This document shows positions 9,920-20,674 of a DNA stretch of 64,000 nucleotides, piece after piece. The stretch lies in contig MU001495.1 in NCBI GenBank assembly GCA_010093485.1, positions 1,755,470-1,819,469 of the forward strand. Reading direction: 5' to 3'. A program made the position numbers and the translations under genes. The stretch comes from Karstenula rhodostoma CBS 690.94. Its lineage: Eukaryota; Ascomycota; Dothideomycetes; Pleosporales; Didymosphaeriaceae. Below the pieces are notes generated by a model that was given only the letters and a program-made list of their open reading frames with translations, made no database searches and was not told where the DNA came from. Position 1 is the stretch's first letter. The number at the start of each line of letters is the position of its first letter.

Positions 9920-11510
9920 ATGTTCGCCAAACGGCCTACCTACTTCAAGACTGCTGCTGTTGTTGCTTCTGCCGTGGGCCTGACCGCAGTCGGTATCAAC
10001 AAAGCACTTGTGACTTCGCCGCGGGGACTTCAACAACTAGTTTGGAAGGCAGATCAGAAAGTTCTGTTACGAGGCATGGCTACAGCAAGTACGGTTAAGC
10101 TTGATGTCGGTGTGCAGCCGGAATTTTTCGTGAAGGGGATTACGGATGAGAGTGCGAGGGTTACGAGTGAGTTGTTGCAGGAGAACCATGACAAGCATCA
10201 TATCTTCTTCAACCGAAGTGGCTTTCATGTAAGTTGTTTTCCACTCTTTACCTAAGTTTGCGCTGATCGGAGTTCGGTAGAACCACATCGTACACCATCT
10301 CCTAACCCTCTTCGCTCTTAGAGCTACACCAGAGGAAATCAAGCGCGGCTACAATGACAACAAGTACTATCAACGCCCGCCAGTCGACTTGAAGAAAGAG
10401 ATAGTAGACGATATGAAAAACCCTGAAAGGTTCAAGACGTATTTGGGAAAGGAGCAGTACTACCATGACTTCCTCCAGTACTTCCAGCACGAAATTAGCA
10501 CGAGGGGCTGGGAAACTGTCCTCAATGACGAACTCTTCAAAGGCGACGAGCGTGCAGACGACCTCCTCGCGCGCCTTTTCGGAGGCTTCCTCCATCCCAT
10601 CATTCATCTAGGCTTCGGCGTCGAATTTCGCCAACCTGCCATCATCGCCGAGGCGCTCGCCCAAGCCGCAGTCCACGACAGCTGGATGCTACCCTTCTTC
10701 CTCGACGCCGAGAAAGCCGCAAACGCATCAGACGCGAAGGCTCGGGACACCAAGACCATCGTGCAGCTCCTCTCCGACATCCGCGCAGACAAGAAGCTCT
10801 CGTCTGCAGCGCACTGGAACGACGGGAACAAGATCCGCGACGGCATCTTGAAGCGCGCTCCGGACGAGATGCTCAAATACGCAAGCCAGTACGTTATCGA
10901 CGAATCCCAGCTCGAGGAGAAGACCGCGGAAATGATTAACGCAGCTGGTAAGCATCTCCCTCCCTATTCGCGTCCCTTGACACTTAGTCTCACAGTATTT
11001 TACACCGCCGCTGCCCAACACCCGCCGTCCATCCCGAAATTTGACTTTTTCTTCATCCATGTCACAAACGCCAGCATCTTTTTCTCCACCTTCCTCTCAC
11101 TGTCCTTTATCTCCGCTGCCACGAAACGCCGGCTTCTAGAATGGAAAGTCCGCTCCGACCTCGCCATGTACGCTTCGCGGGCCTCCCCTCCCCTCCTCAT
11201 GGACGACCTCACAAGCTACGAATCTTCAGACAAGGACGATTCCTGGGAAAGGGTCATCGAGAGGGTCAACGCGCTGCCAGACGACGGCCACGCGAGCAAG
11301 TTGGTGAGGGCGCTGGCGCACGGCGAGCAGGTGTGTAAGAAGTTTGAGCTGAAGGAGGGGTTCGTGGTGGAGGGCGATATGTGGAGGAGGCTGGGAAATA
11401 TGGCGGTTGATAGTGTAGAGGCTGGGGGGCCGACGTGGGTAAGGAGTACAGGATTCGAGGAAGCGTGGAGGGATGTCCCTGTGAGGCAGGGGATGAGGGC
11501 GAGGGTTTGA
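9920..11510 (+). CDS. AflY / questin-oxidase-like protein (DUF4243 family)
   Basis: Three exons: 9920-10228, 10281-10947 and 10996-11510, with introns of 52 and 48 nt, giving 496 residues. The second intron is a multiple of three with no stop, but removing it restores INAAVFYTAAAQHPP, typical of the family. Members include the questin oxidase of geodin synthesis and AflY of aflatoxin synthesis, which open rings by Baeyer-Villiger-like oxidation. Visible family features are NHIVHHLLTLFALRATPEEI, GWETVLNDELF, LFGGFLHPIIHLGFGVEF (His-rich core) and FDFFFIHVTNASIFF. The N-terminus from 9920 carries a hydrophobic segment; a second in-frame ATG at 10076 (MATASTVKLD) resembles the more usual start. 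The AKR7-like gene follows 800 bp downstream on the same strand. The substrate is unknown. Confidence 0.82.
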
Positions 11511-12314
11511 GATGAGTCGAGCGGGTCTACAGGTTTTTACAGATTGTTGCTGCTGTACATACTGTCGTGAGTGATGTAAACGTAATTGTACGTATGCGAT
11601 GTCCCATGCAGAAACTACTCCACTTGTTGATGCGCAAGATTTTTAAACAGCGAGTGACTGCCTTGGTATACAACTCTTACTAGCTGGTCTCATAGATGTA
11701 TCAGTAATATTAAACTTTTGAGCAGACGTGGACGAATGACGGAGCTCTCAACTCGTAACCACAACAACGTAGCCAGTCGGCCAGCATGTTTACATGCGAC
11801 CTCCCGACGCAGCAACCATTCTTCCGCAATCGGGCTGATGCCAGATAATCAAAGAAAGCTACCCCAGTTATGCGGACGTACTCTGTATCCGCGCCAACCC
11901 TTGCGTATTTCCAATCCGAGGCCCGCATTCTAGCTAATTGCAGCGCTACCGCCGAGGCGAACTAACATGACTTAGGAAGCTAAGCTTCTTGCATCTTGTT
12001 TTGCACAACGAAGTGTACAAGTACACTTTGATGCCAACCTACAAGGGTGGAGGTATCGGCGTTAGAGGGCTACTCGCCGCGGGCTGACATGACACAATTC
12101 GACGTTAGGGTAGCATCATACGTGTAGATTGCCGTACCTGCACTACTTGACGAGCAAATGCGGAGTCGGGTGGTAGCTGTTTCTTTCCTAGAAGATACAT
12201 ATATAAGGCACTGCCTTCTTCTCTTGCTTTGTTGCTCTATACAAAGGACTTTACACTTCATCAAGAAACCACCCCTCCACACACCGAGCACCAGCTTCCA
12301 CAACAACCACAGCA
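11511..12314. promoter_or_regulatory. Intergenic promoter region with an 18-bp palindrome
   Basis: About 800 bp upstream of the aldo-keto reductase. A perfect 8-bp inverted repeat with a 2-nt spacer (AAGTGTAC-AA-GTACACTT) lies at 12011-12028, about 290 bp before the start codon. A TATA-like stretch (acatatataagg) is near 12196-12207. The palindrome could be a dimeric regulator site, but this is inference. Confidence 0.4.
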
Positions 12315-13265
12315 ATGGCCGAGATCAAAGCCGTCTTCGGCGGCGGCGCCTTCCCCCAGGGCGTTTACGCCGACGCAAGGGTCCAGGCTGAGGCCCTCGA
12401 CGTCCTCCAGAAAGCAGGTGTCAAAGTCATCGACTCCGCACGCTTGTACCTCGGCTCTGAGGAGGCGATAGGCAAGCTTGAGGGCCGCACCAACTTCACC
12501 ATCGACACTAAGCTCCCGGGCGGCTTCAACAAGGGCAACCTAAGCAAGGACCAAGTGACCAAAGACATCTCCGACAGCGTCCAAAAGCTCGGCGTCCCCC
12601 AAGTCGACATCCTATACATCCACGCACCAGACGACACCGCAGACATCCACGACACGCTAGCTGGCATCAACGAGGCCTACAAGAAAGGCCAGTTCCGCCG
12701 CTTCGGCCTGTCAAACTTCAGCGCGCAGCAGGTCCAGGAGGTGTACGACGTGGCTACTGAAAAGGGCTACGTCAAGCCCACCGTCTACCAGGGCAACTAC
12801 TCCCCCGTCGCGCGCCACCTCGAGACCCTCCTCTTCCCCACCCTCCGCAAGCTCGGCATCGCCTTCTACGCCTACTCCCCGCTCGCGGGCGGCTTCCTGA
12901 CCAAGACCCCCGCGGATCTCGACGCCGGCGCTGGCCGCTTCAACGCACAGGCCACAAACGGCATGTACTCGCGCCTGTACGACAAGCCGTCGCTGCGGGC
13001 CGCGCTCGGCGAGTGGAATGCAGCTGCAGAGGCCGAGGGCGTGAGTAAGGCGGAGTTGGCGTATCGATGGGTCGGGTACAACTCTGCGCTCAAGGCGGAG
13101 CTCGGCGATGCGGTTATCTTTGGTGCGAGCAAGATTAGTCAGATTGAGCAGACGGCTGGGGGGTTGAAGAAGGGGGGGTTGAGCAAGAGCGCGGTCGAGA
13201 GGATCGATAAGATCTGGGAGAGCGTGAAGAAGGAGGCGCCTGTGAATAACTTGGAGGGGCTTTAG
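12315..13265 (+). CDS. Aldo-keto reductase, AKR7 (aflatoxin aldehyde reductase) type
   Basis: Single exon, 316 residues. It is an NADPH-dependent aldehyde/ketone reductase of the TIM-barrel AKR superfamily. The catalytic tetrad positions can be followed: Asp in VIDSARLYLGSEEAIG with the Tyr a few residues on, Lys in IDTKLPGG, and His in ILYIHAPDD. Also present are the family blocks RRFGLSNFSAQQVQEV, YQGNYSPVARHLE, FYAYSPLAGGFLT and the cofactor-binding VIFGASKISQIEQ. The order and spacing match the AKR7/aflatoxin B1 aldehyde reductase group. The name reflects family membership only; no aflatoxin genes are present here. It lies directly downstream of the AflY-like gene. Confidence 0.9.
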   Translation: MAEIKAVFGGGAFPQGVYADARVQAEALDVLQKAGVKVIDSARLYLGSEEAIGKLEGRTNFTIDTKLPGGFNKGNLSKDQVTKDISDSVQKLGVPQVDILYIHAPDDTADIHDTLAGINEAYKKGQFRRFGLSNFSAQQVQEVYDVATEKGYVKPTVYQGNYSPVARHLETLLFPTLRKLGIAFYAYSPLAGGFLTKTPADLDAGAGRFNAQATNGMYSRLYDKPSLRAALGEWNAAAEAEGVSKAELAYRWVGYNSALKAELGDAVIFGASKISQIEQTAGGLKKGGLSKSAVERIDKIWESVKKEAPVNNLEGL

Positions 13266-13648
13266 GCGTAGGAGTGAGGAGGGATTGGAATGATCGTGGG
13301 TGGGCGTCGGCGGATGGTCGGCAGGCGTGTGGGTAGTTGCGTCTTAGAGATGGTGTAGCATCGGGAGGGTTTTCATCATGAGCCCATAGGTCGATGGACT
13401 GATCTGTTGTAGGGGGGATATCCCAAGAAACATGTGAGCTGTGACTAATTCAATTCCATCGTATCAGCCATTCCAGATCTCACACACGCATCCATTAACA
13501 CCCCCCTGTCCTATCTCTAACATGCCTTTGTAAGCCTTACCAATGCCAGTGCAACAGCAATGCCTTATATACACACACCCCTCCAGATATCACCTACCGC
13601 ATTCCCCTAACTACCATCCCCGACAAACGCTCCGCACACGGCCCGGAT
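13266..13648. other. Convergent 3' flank
   Basis: 380 bp between the 3' ends of the aldo-keto reductase and the four-TM protein gene. Only non-coding flank is seen. Confidence 0.5.
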
Positions 13649-15742
13649 CTACCTGTAATACGGCCCCCTCCCCTCCTTCCGCCCCTTTCCCTTCCCCCCG
13701 TCCCCCATACCCGCAATCCTCGGCAACGGCTTGTTCTTCACCGTCTGGAAGTCGAATCCAACCTCGACGTTCTCCTTCTCCCACGACGCCAGGCCTAGCA
13801 ACGCTGCGAGACTAGGATCCGCGGTTCCTCTTTTTGGAAGAGTTGTTGCGGGACGCTGGACCCGGCGCGTGGTAGTGGATGTCAGCGGCATAGGGGTAGC
13901 GGGCGATTTGGCAGGTGGTGGTGGTGGTTTCGATTTCGCTGGGACCGCTGGAGGACGCTCCGAGTGCAGTTTCCGCTGGGGTGTGAGTGTATCGATGGGA
14001 GTGTTCACAGCGGCGTCTTTCTGCGCTGGTGGTGGCGTACCGGTTCTGTGCATGCCCAGCAGTGTTGCAGATGACGACTTAACCAGCATCTTCCCCCGCC
14101 GCGTAATCTGCATCCTCGTCCTCCGCGACACCTGCGCGCCTGGAGATGCAGACGCAGACGCATCAGGAGCACTCGCATGCCTCGCATGTCTCCCCGCCGC
14201 CCGCGCGACCTCCGTCCCGGGTATACTCGTCCCATTGAGCAGGGCAAACGCGATCTGACCCGCCGTGGCGCGCCGCTCGTCGCCGTCGTGGCTATCGCGG
14301 CTCTTGGCCGGGCTCGAGGAGCCGCTGTGGGAACTCCAGCCCACGCTATCGGCAGGCGTGGAGGTGCTCAGTCGGTGGGGGCGCGTGAGAGAAATCGAGG
14401 AGCGTGCGTAGCGAGCCCGGTGGGAGAACCGCTCTGAGGGGTCTGTCGAGGGAAGATGCGATTGGGAACGTGAGGTTCTGACGGCCAGGGGCGAAGGCAC
14501 TGCGGGGTGGACGGCGCGCCAGTTGGAAGCTGCGTATTGAGCTGGGATGGATATGGGTACGAAGCCGGATGATGAGACGAGAGCGGACATGCGTGGTGGG
14601 AGGGGAAGGCTCGGAGTGGACAGCGTGGGCTGGAAGAACGGCGGAGGGAGCCCAACCGAGGAATTGTAAGATGATGTTGCGTAGGAGGCAGGAACAGGCG
14701 GGGGGTGTGCGTGCGAAGTGAATATTCCTGTACCAAGAGAGCGGATGGGGGCTGGTGCTGCGATGCCGTCCGATGCGGCTATTGAGTTCAGGTCGAGTGT
14801 GTCCACGTCTGCGTTGGACACATTCGAGTGAGTGCTTCGATGGGTTGAAAAGGAAACACCTCTTCTGCTGAACCTGTGTGATGCGACTGAAGTGCTGCGG
14901 GAACGTGACTGCCTGGGGGAGATATTGGGTGTAATTGTTGGCGTAGGAACATGTGGTGTATGCTTGTAGTTGAGCAGATGCGCTTCGAACGGTCGCCTTA
15001 CGGTTGCCAGCATGCCGAACAATGCACACGAAGCTATCCTACCGGCTAGTTAGCGAAGACGACAGTATGCTTTGAGGTAGACGTACAAGGCTATCATCGC
15101 GAAAGCAATGCCTACTCGACCTACCTGGCACGTCTTGCCGACCTCCCAGCTATTCAAGTGGGGAACCCCAGGCAAGCATCTTGGGCGTCGAGCGACGATG
15201 ATCATGTTCCAGCCGCTGGTCACCAGCCATAACACACACAGGGTCCCGCCACAACGGACCGCGATGTATGAAGTTTTCTTATCCTTGGCGGGAAGCTGCC
15301 CTTGGTGTCGCCATATCCTCTGTTTAAGAGAGAAGACACTATGAAGGACGATGTAAACTAGTGTTGCAAGCGCCTAAGAAGTTAGCAAACCCTTGCAGCT
15401 ACGGTGCTTGGTCAAAAGCCGATGTACAACGTGTTGCACCAGGAGGGGTAATGTAGTTTCAATTTTTTTTAACTTGGTACTGCTGTAAATCATACGTACT
15501 GAAGTGAAAGTCAGAATCTCTGACGCAACGTTCGTCGAATCATCCGGATCAGAGACAATCTGATGTATTTGGACAATGATGCACAACACAGAACAGATGC
15601 AAAGAACATTGAGAAGGCCGGTGATGGTAATAAGGGTCCATTGGCGCCGCGTCACTTTAGCACGACTCAGACTGGGTATCGCTGAGGCTTCCACCTTAGC
15701 AGGCAGCTGCCCAAATGCACCACCGCCGGTCGACTCAGCCAT
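13649..15742 (-). CDS. Four-TM membrane protein with long Pro/Ser-rich tail
   Basis: Three exons: 15742-15500, 15373-15087 and 15038-13649, with introns of 126 and 48 nt, giving 639 residues. The start is MAESTGGGAFGQLPAKVEA. Four hydrophobic segments lie at about residues 35-58, 72-97, 117-141 and 165-190, a topology like MARVEL-type or other fungal plasma-membrane proteins. The remaining 440 residues are Ser/Pro/Arg-rich and predicted disordered, with a polyproline run (SKPPPPPAKSP) and a short compact C-terminal block ALLGLASWEKENVEVGFDF. I do not recognise a named family. The splice model rests on continuous frame across two canonical introns. Role unknown; the tail could be a phospho-regulated cytoplasmic scaffold (inference). 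Confidence 0.7.
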
Positions 15743-16726
15743 CAAATGACCGAGTGTTCAGCTTGGAGCAGTACGCGATTCGATATGGTTCATAAGGGAG
15801 GAAAGACAGACGACAGAGCGAAAAGAGCGTCGACAAGCACATTTCGGAAAGAATGCACCGGGCGAAGAGTACCAACGGTGAGGAATGCGGTTTGTATTGA
15901 GCGAGAGGTGCCGGTGGAGGTGGCATCCGGTGCCTGACGGTGTCAGGTCGGTACCAGCTCCGGAATTGAGCCTGAAAGGTAGCCTCTTACGGAAACTGTC
16001 TCAAAAGAGAACAACATGTTTATAGTAATCTTGCGGCTAAGATGTACAAGAATAAACTCGACACCCGCCAGAATCAATGACGTGCGCAAGGGAGAACGTG
16101 TGGCTGTTGGACAAAAGGGAGGCTCAGACAGACCGAGTGGTGGTGGTTGCGGTTCTGCTAGCCATGTCTGAAGTGTTTCGCATTTAATCTAAGCTCCTGG
16201 TACAGGTAGCCGTTTTTCTCAACCAACTCGATTATCACAATGGCGTGAAAAATCGCATGACGATGGTCTCCACGTTAATGTTGGGAGGGTGGTCGACATC
16301 CGATGCACACGCCGCGACACGTGCATTCCGGGGTACCAGGGCGAAGGTGCATTGCTGCACAGGCTCATATACCCAACCACTAATCTTGATTATGCCGGTC
16401 AGCTCAGGCACCAGTAGGCTTTCAGCGCATCCATGTCCCACCGGGCGCCTTCTCCGAAGCAATCCAATACGGCCTCTTCCACAACGCATGTCGACGTTTG
16501 TGCTACGACGACGGTTGCGCTGTTCAACCTGGTTCTGCTTTGTTTGAGAGATATGAAGGCCACGCATTCCATCGTCGTCGATGCCTGTCATGTGCAGGCT
16601 CCGGATGGTGTCCATTTGAAGCATGCTTCAGGATGAGCAATGATGGTGTTTGCGCTTCCGCGGCAACTGCAACAGCACGTGGGCGTTTGGGGGTAGTTCC
16701 GTCAGGAACGACCCATGCAAAGTGAC
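15743..16726. other. Intergenic, no gene recognised
   Basis: About 980 bp between two minus-strand genes. Open frames here (for example 16235-16624) lack family resemblance and splice logic. No repeat was noted. Confidence 0.45.
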
Positions 16727-17509
16727 TCAGAGAACGAGAAGCAGGACCAGCAGCAGGATGAGGACGAAGATGAGGACTGCGATGCAGCAGCTGGACCAGC
16801 GGTCTTCGTTCTTCTTGATGACCCAGCCGACCTTCTTGATGCCCGTCTGCAGCTTGCCCTGGACTCTGTCGGCCACGTTGTCGACATCGTTGAGCAGGTC
16901 GCCCTGCTCTTCGAGCTCGCGGCCCATGTCGTCGGCCTGCTGGCGCAGGTTGCCGACGGTGCGGAAGACGCCGTCCAGCTGCTCGTCCTGCTCGTGCATC
17001 AGCTCCATCTGGCGCTCCTGCTCGAACTGCGCGTAGCCGTCTTCGTCTTCAAACGAGTCGGGGTCGGGCAGCATGTCTCCATTGGCGGCGGCTTTGCCCT
17101 TGTTCTGCGCATCTTGCACGGTGCGCTGCAGCTCGTCGCGCATGTTCGCAATCTCGTCGCCCACGTCCTTGACGAGCGTCCGCCGCCGCTCGACCTCGTC
17201 AATCTCCAGCCCGAATTTGTAGGGGTCGTGCTCGACTGCCTTGACGCTCGCCATGAGGTCCTCGAGGTCCTGGCTGAGCTCCTGCAGCGTCTGCTCGAGC
17301 TCATTGCGCGCCTCGCGGAGCTCCGGCGAGTTTGCCGACGACGCCGAAGATCGTATGCGACGGTAGGAAGCAAACAGCGGACGCGATGTGTTCAGCGCCG
17401 ACAGGACGTCGCTGTGCACGTGTCAGTGGGCGCGTCCAAGCTGCAGGATGCGGGACACGCACGCTTGCACCTGCAGGAACGGGTCCTCATCGTTGGATGT
17501 GTTCATCAT
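16727..17509 (-). CDS. TLG1: Syntaxin-6/Tlg1-type Qc-SNARE
   Basis: Two exons, 17509-17463 and 17411-16727, with an intron of 51 nt at 17462-17412, giving 243 residues. The splice gives the family N-terminus EDPFLQVQADVLSALNTSRPLF. Tlg1/syntaxin 6 mediates endosome-to-TGN fusion. The N-terminal part holds the helical syntaxin-6 bundle (LEQTLQELSQDLEDLMASVK). A linker follows, then the SNARE motif at about 160-215 with glutamine in the central layer (GNLRQQADDMGRELEEQG). A single C-terminal membrane anchor ends the protein (CCIAVLIFVLILLLVLLLVL). It is divergent from the METTL25-like gene with 288 bp between their starts. Confidence 0.9.
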
Positions 17510-17797
17510 CTTGGCCACAGAACGCCGGGGCACTTGCAAACGATGACGCGGTTACAAGGTGAAAGCAGTCGAGGACGCGTGTGTTGTATACTGAGGGAAG
17601 TTGTATTGTGGACACTGGACAGCCATCATCACCGCTAACGCCGAGAGCAGGAGCTACAGCACAGACCATCTGTCGGCACCTGGTCCAGATTCACTCCGAC
17701 AGCCTCCACAAAACGTACAGCTTTCCTCATGCGGTCCAAATCTGTGCCTTGCGAATGCACCAAGAGCGCCCTTCAAACAGGCGACTACGGCTGAAAC
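17510..17797. promoter_or_regulatory. Short bidirectional promoter (TLG1 / METTL25-like)
   Basis: 288 bp separate two divergent start codons, so both core promoters must lie here. No specific element could be assigned. Confidence 0.45.
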
Positions 17798-19906
17798 ATG
17801 GGTCCCGAGGCTCCTCTTCCTCTGCCAGCCGAGTTTTCCGACGTAGACCAGTATGTCGAGTCACTGCTGAAATTTGCAACTACTTCGTGGATGCTCCAAA
17901 CTCTGTGTGGAGGGGTTCACATTTTGGATTTCTACACACGGTCACCTGACCTGTACGCTACCTTGCTACCTGAAACATGGCGAACATGGTTTCGAGGGCG
18001 CGACATCATGGATATCTTGGACTTGTTCATGCGGGAACATCTCGACCAATTCAACAATCCGAGTGGACGGCAGACCTGGCGTGACGGCCCGGCACCACCA
18101 GAGGAGCTTCTGCAGTATATCAGAGATGTGCGCAGACACCTACTCGCAAGAGACTTCCCGCCCCCGGGAGCACCTGCAGCGCCCGAGAAGGCGAGCATTG
18201 CGCGTCATATAGCGATGGGCATGAAGGTCAAGAAAGTGCACGAAGTGGACAATTTCGCTCGCTACATCGACAGACTGACTGCGGATGTCGAAGCATCGGG
18301 AAGGGAGGAGATCACACATCTTGTGGACTTTGGATCGGGACAGAATTATTTGGGACGAGCACTGGCTGCACCACCTTACTCTAAGCATCTTGTAGCCGTC
18401 GAGAGCAGGCAACACAACATTGAAGGTGCCAAAAAAATGGACATCAAAGCCAAACTCGTCGAGAAGCCGGTCACTTACGTGAACAAGAAGAAGTATCGGG
18501 CGGAATTCGAACAAGATAAGAGGAGGAAGAAGAACATGTTAAAGGGATTGAACGCCCACGCTGATGAGTTCATACCTGCTAGCGACGCGACAGTAAATCC
18601 AGGCGGAGAGAGCCCCACAGTAAATGAGACCTCGTCAGTCACTGGGTCAGCTGCTGACTCTCAGGCACCAGCGACAAATGGGGTCAAATGCGACGATGAC
18701 GGATGCGACGTCGTAGCAGGTGTCCAATCCAATGGGACCAACGACACTGCCAAAACCATCACAACCAACCTGCAAGTCTACACAGAAGGCGGAGGCAGTG
18801 TGCAATATGTTGAGCACATCATCAAAGATGGAGATTTAAATCCAGTCATCGACCAGGTCCGCGATAGTACTTCCATCCAAACAGAAGCCTCGGCATCGAC
18901 GCCCACTGTTATCGAAGAATCCGCCAGTCTCTCGAACGTTCCAAAACCTACCAAGGTCAATGCCATGGTCATGTCCCTGCACTCATGCGGCAACCTCGTC
19001 CACCACGGGCTACGCTCGCTCCTTCTTAGCCCAGCTGTCTCCGCCGTGGCGATGGTAGGATGCTGCTACAATCTCGTCACCGAACGTCTTGGGCCTCCAA
19101 CCTACAAGCTGCCAACCCTTCGACCAAACCACCCACGTCTTGAGAAGACCGCGAATGCCTTCGACCCTCATGGCTTCCCCATGTCTGAGAAACTTGCTTC
19201 ATATCCACTCCCACACGCTCCGTTGCACACTTACAATGGAGAGTTGAAACCAGACGAGCAACCGAAAGGTGTCCGTCTCAACATCACGTCCCGCATGATG
19301 GCCGTCCAGGCCCCTTTCAACTGGGGCCGCGCCGACAGCGAACTCTTTTTCTCACGGCACTACTACCGCGCACTCCTCCAACGGATCTTCCTCGAACGCG
19401 GTGTTGTCTCTGCACCTGTTGACGGCGACGGCTCGGTCGGCGGATCAGCATCCGGTCATACCAGCAGAGTCGCCTGGACGCCTCCCAACGGGCGTGGACC
19501 AGGCCTAAGCTCTGACGGCACCTCTACCCCGCTCACCATCGGCACTCTGCGCAAGTTTGCATATAGCGACTTCAAGTCCTACGTCCGCGCTGCGATTACG
19601 AAGCTGACCAGCCCGAACTCATTCTGCGAGGTCGACCCTGATTTCATCAAGGGAAAGATGGATGGACTGACGGATGAAGATATTGAGGACTACGAGGAAA
19701 GGTTCAAGGAGAAGAAGCATGAATTGAGTGTGATGTGGAGTCTCATGGCATTCAGTGCGGGCGTGGTGGAAGCCGTCATTGTCACCGATCGATGGCTGTG
19801 GTTGAAGGAGCAATCAGAAGTAGAGACAGCGTGGGTCGAGCCGGTGTTCGATTATGCATTGAGCCCAAGGAATCTGGTGGTTGTGGGTATTAAGAAACCA
19901 GCTTAA
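17798..19906 (+). CDS. METTL25/RRNAD1-like methyltransferase-domain protein
   Basis: Single exon, 702 residues. The protein resembles METTL25/RRNAD1: a class I SAM-binding signature THLVDFGSGQNYLGRAL at about residues 173-189, followed by the family's ESRQHNIEGAKKMD and basic KKKYRAEFEQDKRRKK. A Ser/Thr-rich insertion covers about 260-380. The second half of the domain then has VMSLHSCGNLVHHGLRSLL, MVGCCYNLVTERLG, FPMSEKL and NITSRMMAVQAPFNW. The C-terminal helical block includes RHYYRALLQRIFLE and ends with ALSPRNLVVVGIKK. A close human relative (METTL25B) has been linked to ribosomal-protein methylation; the substrate here is unknown. The insertion splits the methyltransferase fold, as is common in fungal members. 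Confidence 0.85.
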   Translation: MGPEAPLPLPAEFSDVDQYVESLLKFATTSWMLQTLCGGVHILDFYTRSPDLYATLLPETWRTWFRGRDIMDILDLFMREHLDQFNNPSGRQTWRDGPAPPEELLQYIRDVRRHLLARDFPPPGAPAAPEKASIARHIAMGMKVKKVHEVDNFARYIDRLTADVEASGREEITHLVDFGSGQNYLGRALAAPPYSKHLVAVESRQHNIEGAKKMDIKAKLVEKPVTYVNKKKYRAEFEQDKRRKKNMLKGLNAHADEFIPASDATVNPGGESPTVNETSSVTGSAADSQAPATNGVKCDDDGCDVVAGVQSNGTNDTAKTITTNLQVYTEGGGSVQYVEHIIKDGDLNPVIDQVRDSTSIQTEASASTPTVIEESASLSNVPKPTKVNAMVMSLHSCGNLVHHGLRSLLLSPAVSAVAMVGCCYNLVTERLGPPTYKLPTLRPNHPRLEKTANAFDPHGFPMSEKLASYPLPHAPLHTYNGELKPDEQPKGVRLNITSRMMAVQAPFNWGRADSELFFSRHYYRALLQRIFLERGVVSAPVDGDGSVGGSASGHTSRVAWTPPNGRGPGLSSDGTSTPLTIGTLRKFAYSDFKSYVRAAITKLTSPNSFCEVDPDFIKGKMDGLTDEDIEDYEERFKEKKHELSVMWSLMAFSAGVVEAVIVTDRWLWLKEQSEVETAWVEPVFDYALSPRNLVVVGIKKPA

Positions 19907-20674
19907 GAGATGCGTTTCAGAGCCGTGGAATCTTCGGATGAGAAGAGTGCGATGCATCACAGCATGTACAAGAAAGGACGCAGTGGGTCGAACTTTGGAA
20001 AGCTAAGAGTCCCGTGACGGTACCGGCACGTGATCTAGAGGTCCGCGGGTGGCGCATACATCAACAATTTAACAGCAACCGCTTAGTTACTTTATCAAAG
20101 AGCGCCATCCAATCGCCTACGGGAGACTGTTCTATCTCAGTGCATATACACGTCACCGCCAAGCACACACATGCAACTAACCTTCCCCTTCGACGGCTCC
20201 CCTAACCACTCGCTCGCTCCTCTCGATTACAGTTTCAGATGTGCTTCCTAGAACGCGTCTCGGGGAGGCTGTGTCCAGGGCGAGATGGCAAATCGGAGGG
20301 CACAGCGCTCAATTCGAGGTAAATGCCCCTTTCCAAGCCTAGGCGCAATTCGCGCCCGTCACTCAACGACAATCCTGGTGGTCCACTAAGTCTTGGAAGT
20401 CTTGGCCCAAGATCCGCTCCGCTGCACGCCAACGCCTCAGCACTTGGCGGTCCGACAACACCAAAGCGTTAGGGACGGTTGGCATTTCTTAAGGGATCCA
20501 CATGTAAGAGGAGGGCGGAAAACCAAGATTCTGGTGGCAGGCTAATGTGTGGCAGCTTCAAATACCCGCCATGTCCCGCTCCGTCCGTTACCCGTTCTAA
20601 GAACGTACTTCCCTTTTACTAGTCACTCGTTACCCTGGTTTTTTAGTATTTTGTAATCTTCCTTTTCCTTCGAA
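19907..20674. promoter_or_regulatory. Intergenic region upstream of the GH72 gene
   Basis: 770 bp with no supported gene. The last 150 bp are CT-rich with short T runs (20630-20670) just before the start codon, usual for highly expressed fungal cell-wall genes. Confidence 0.45.
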
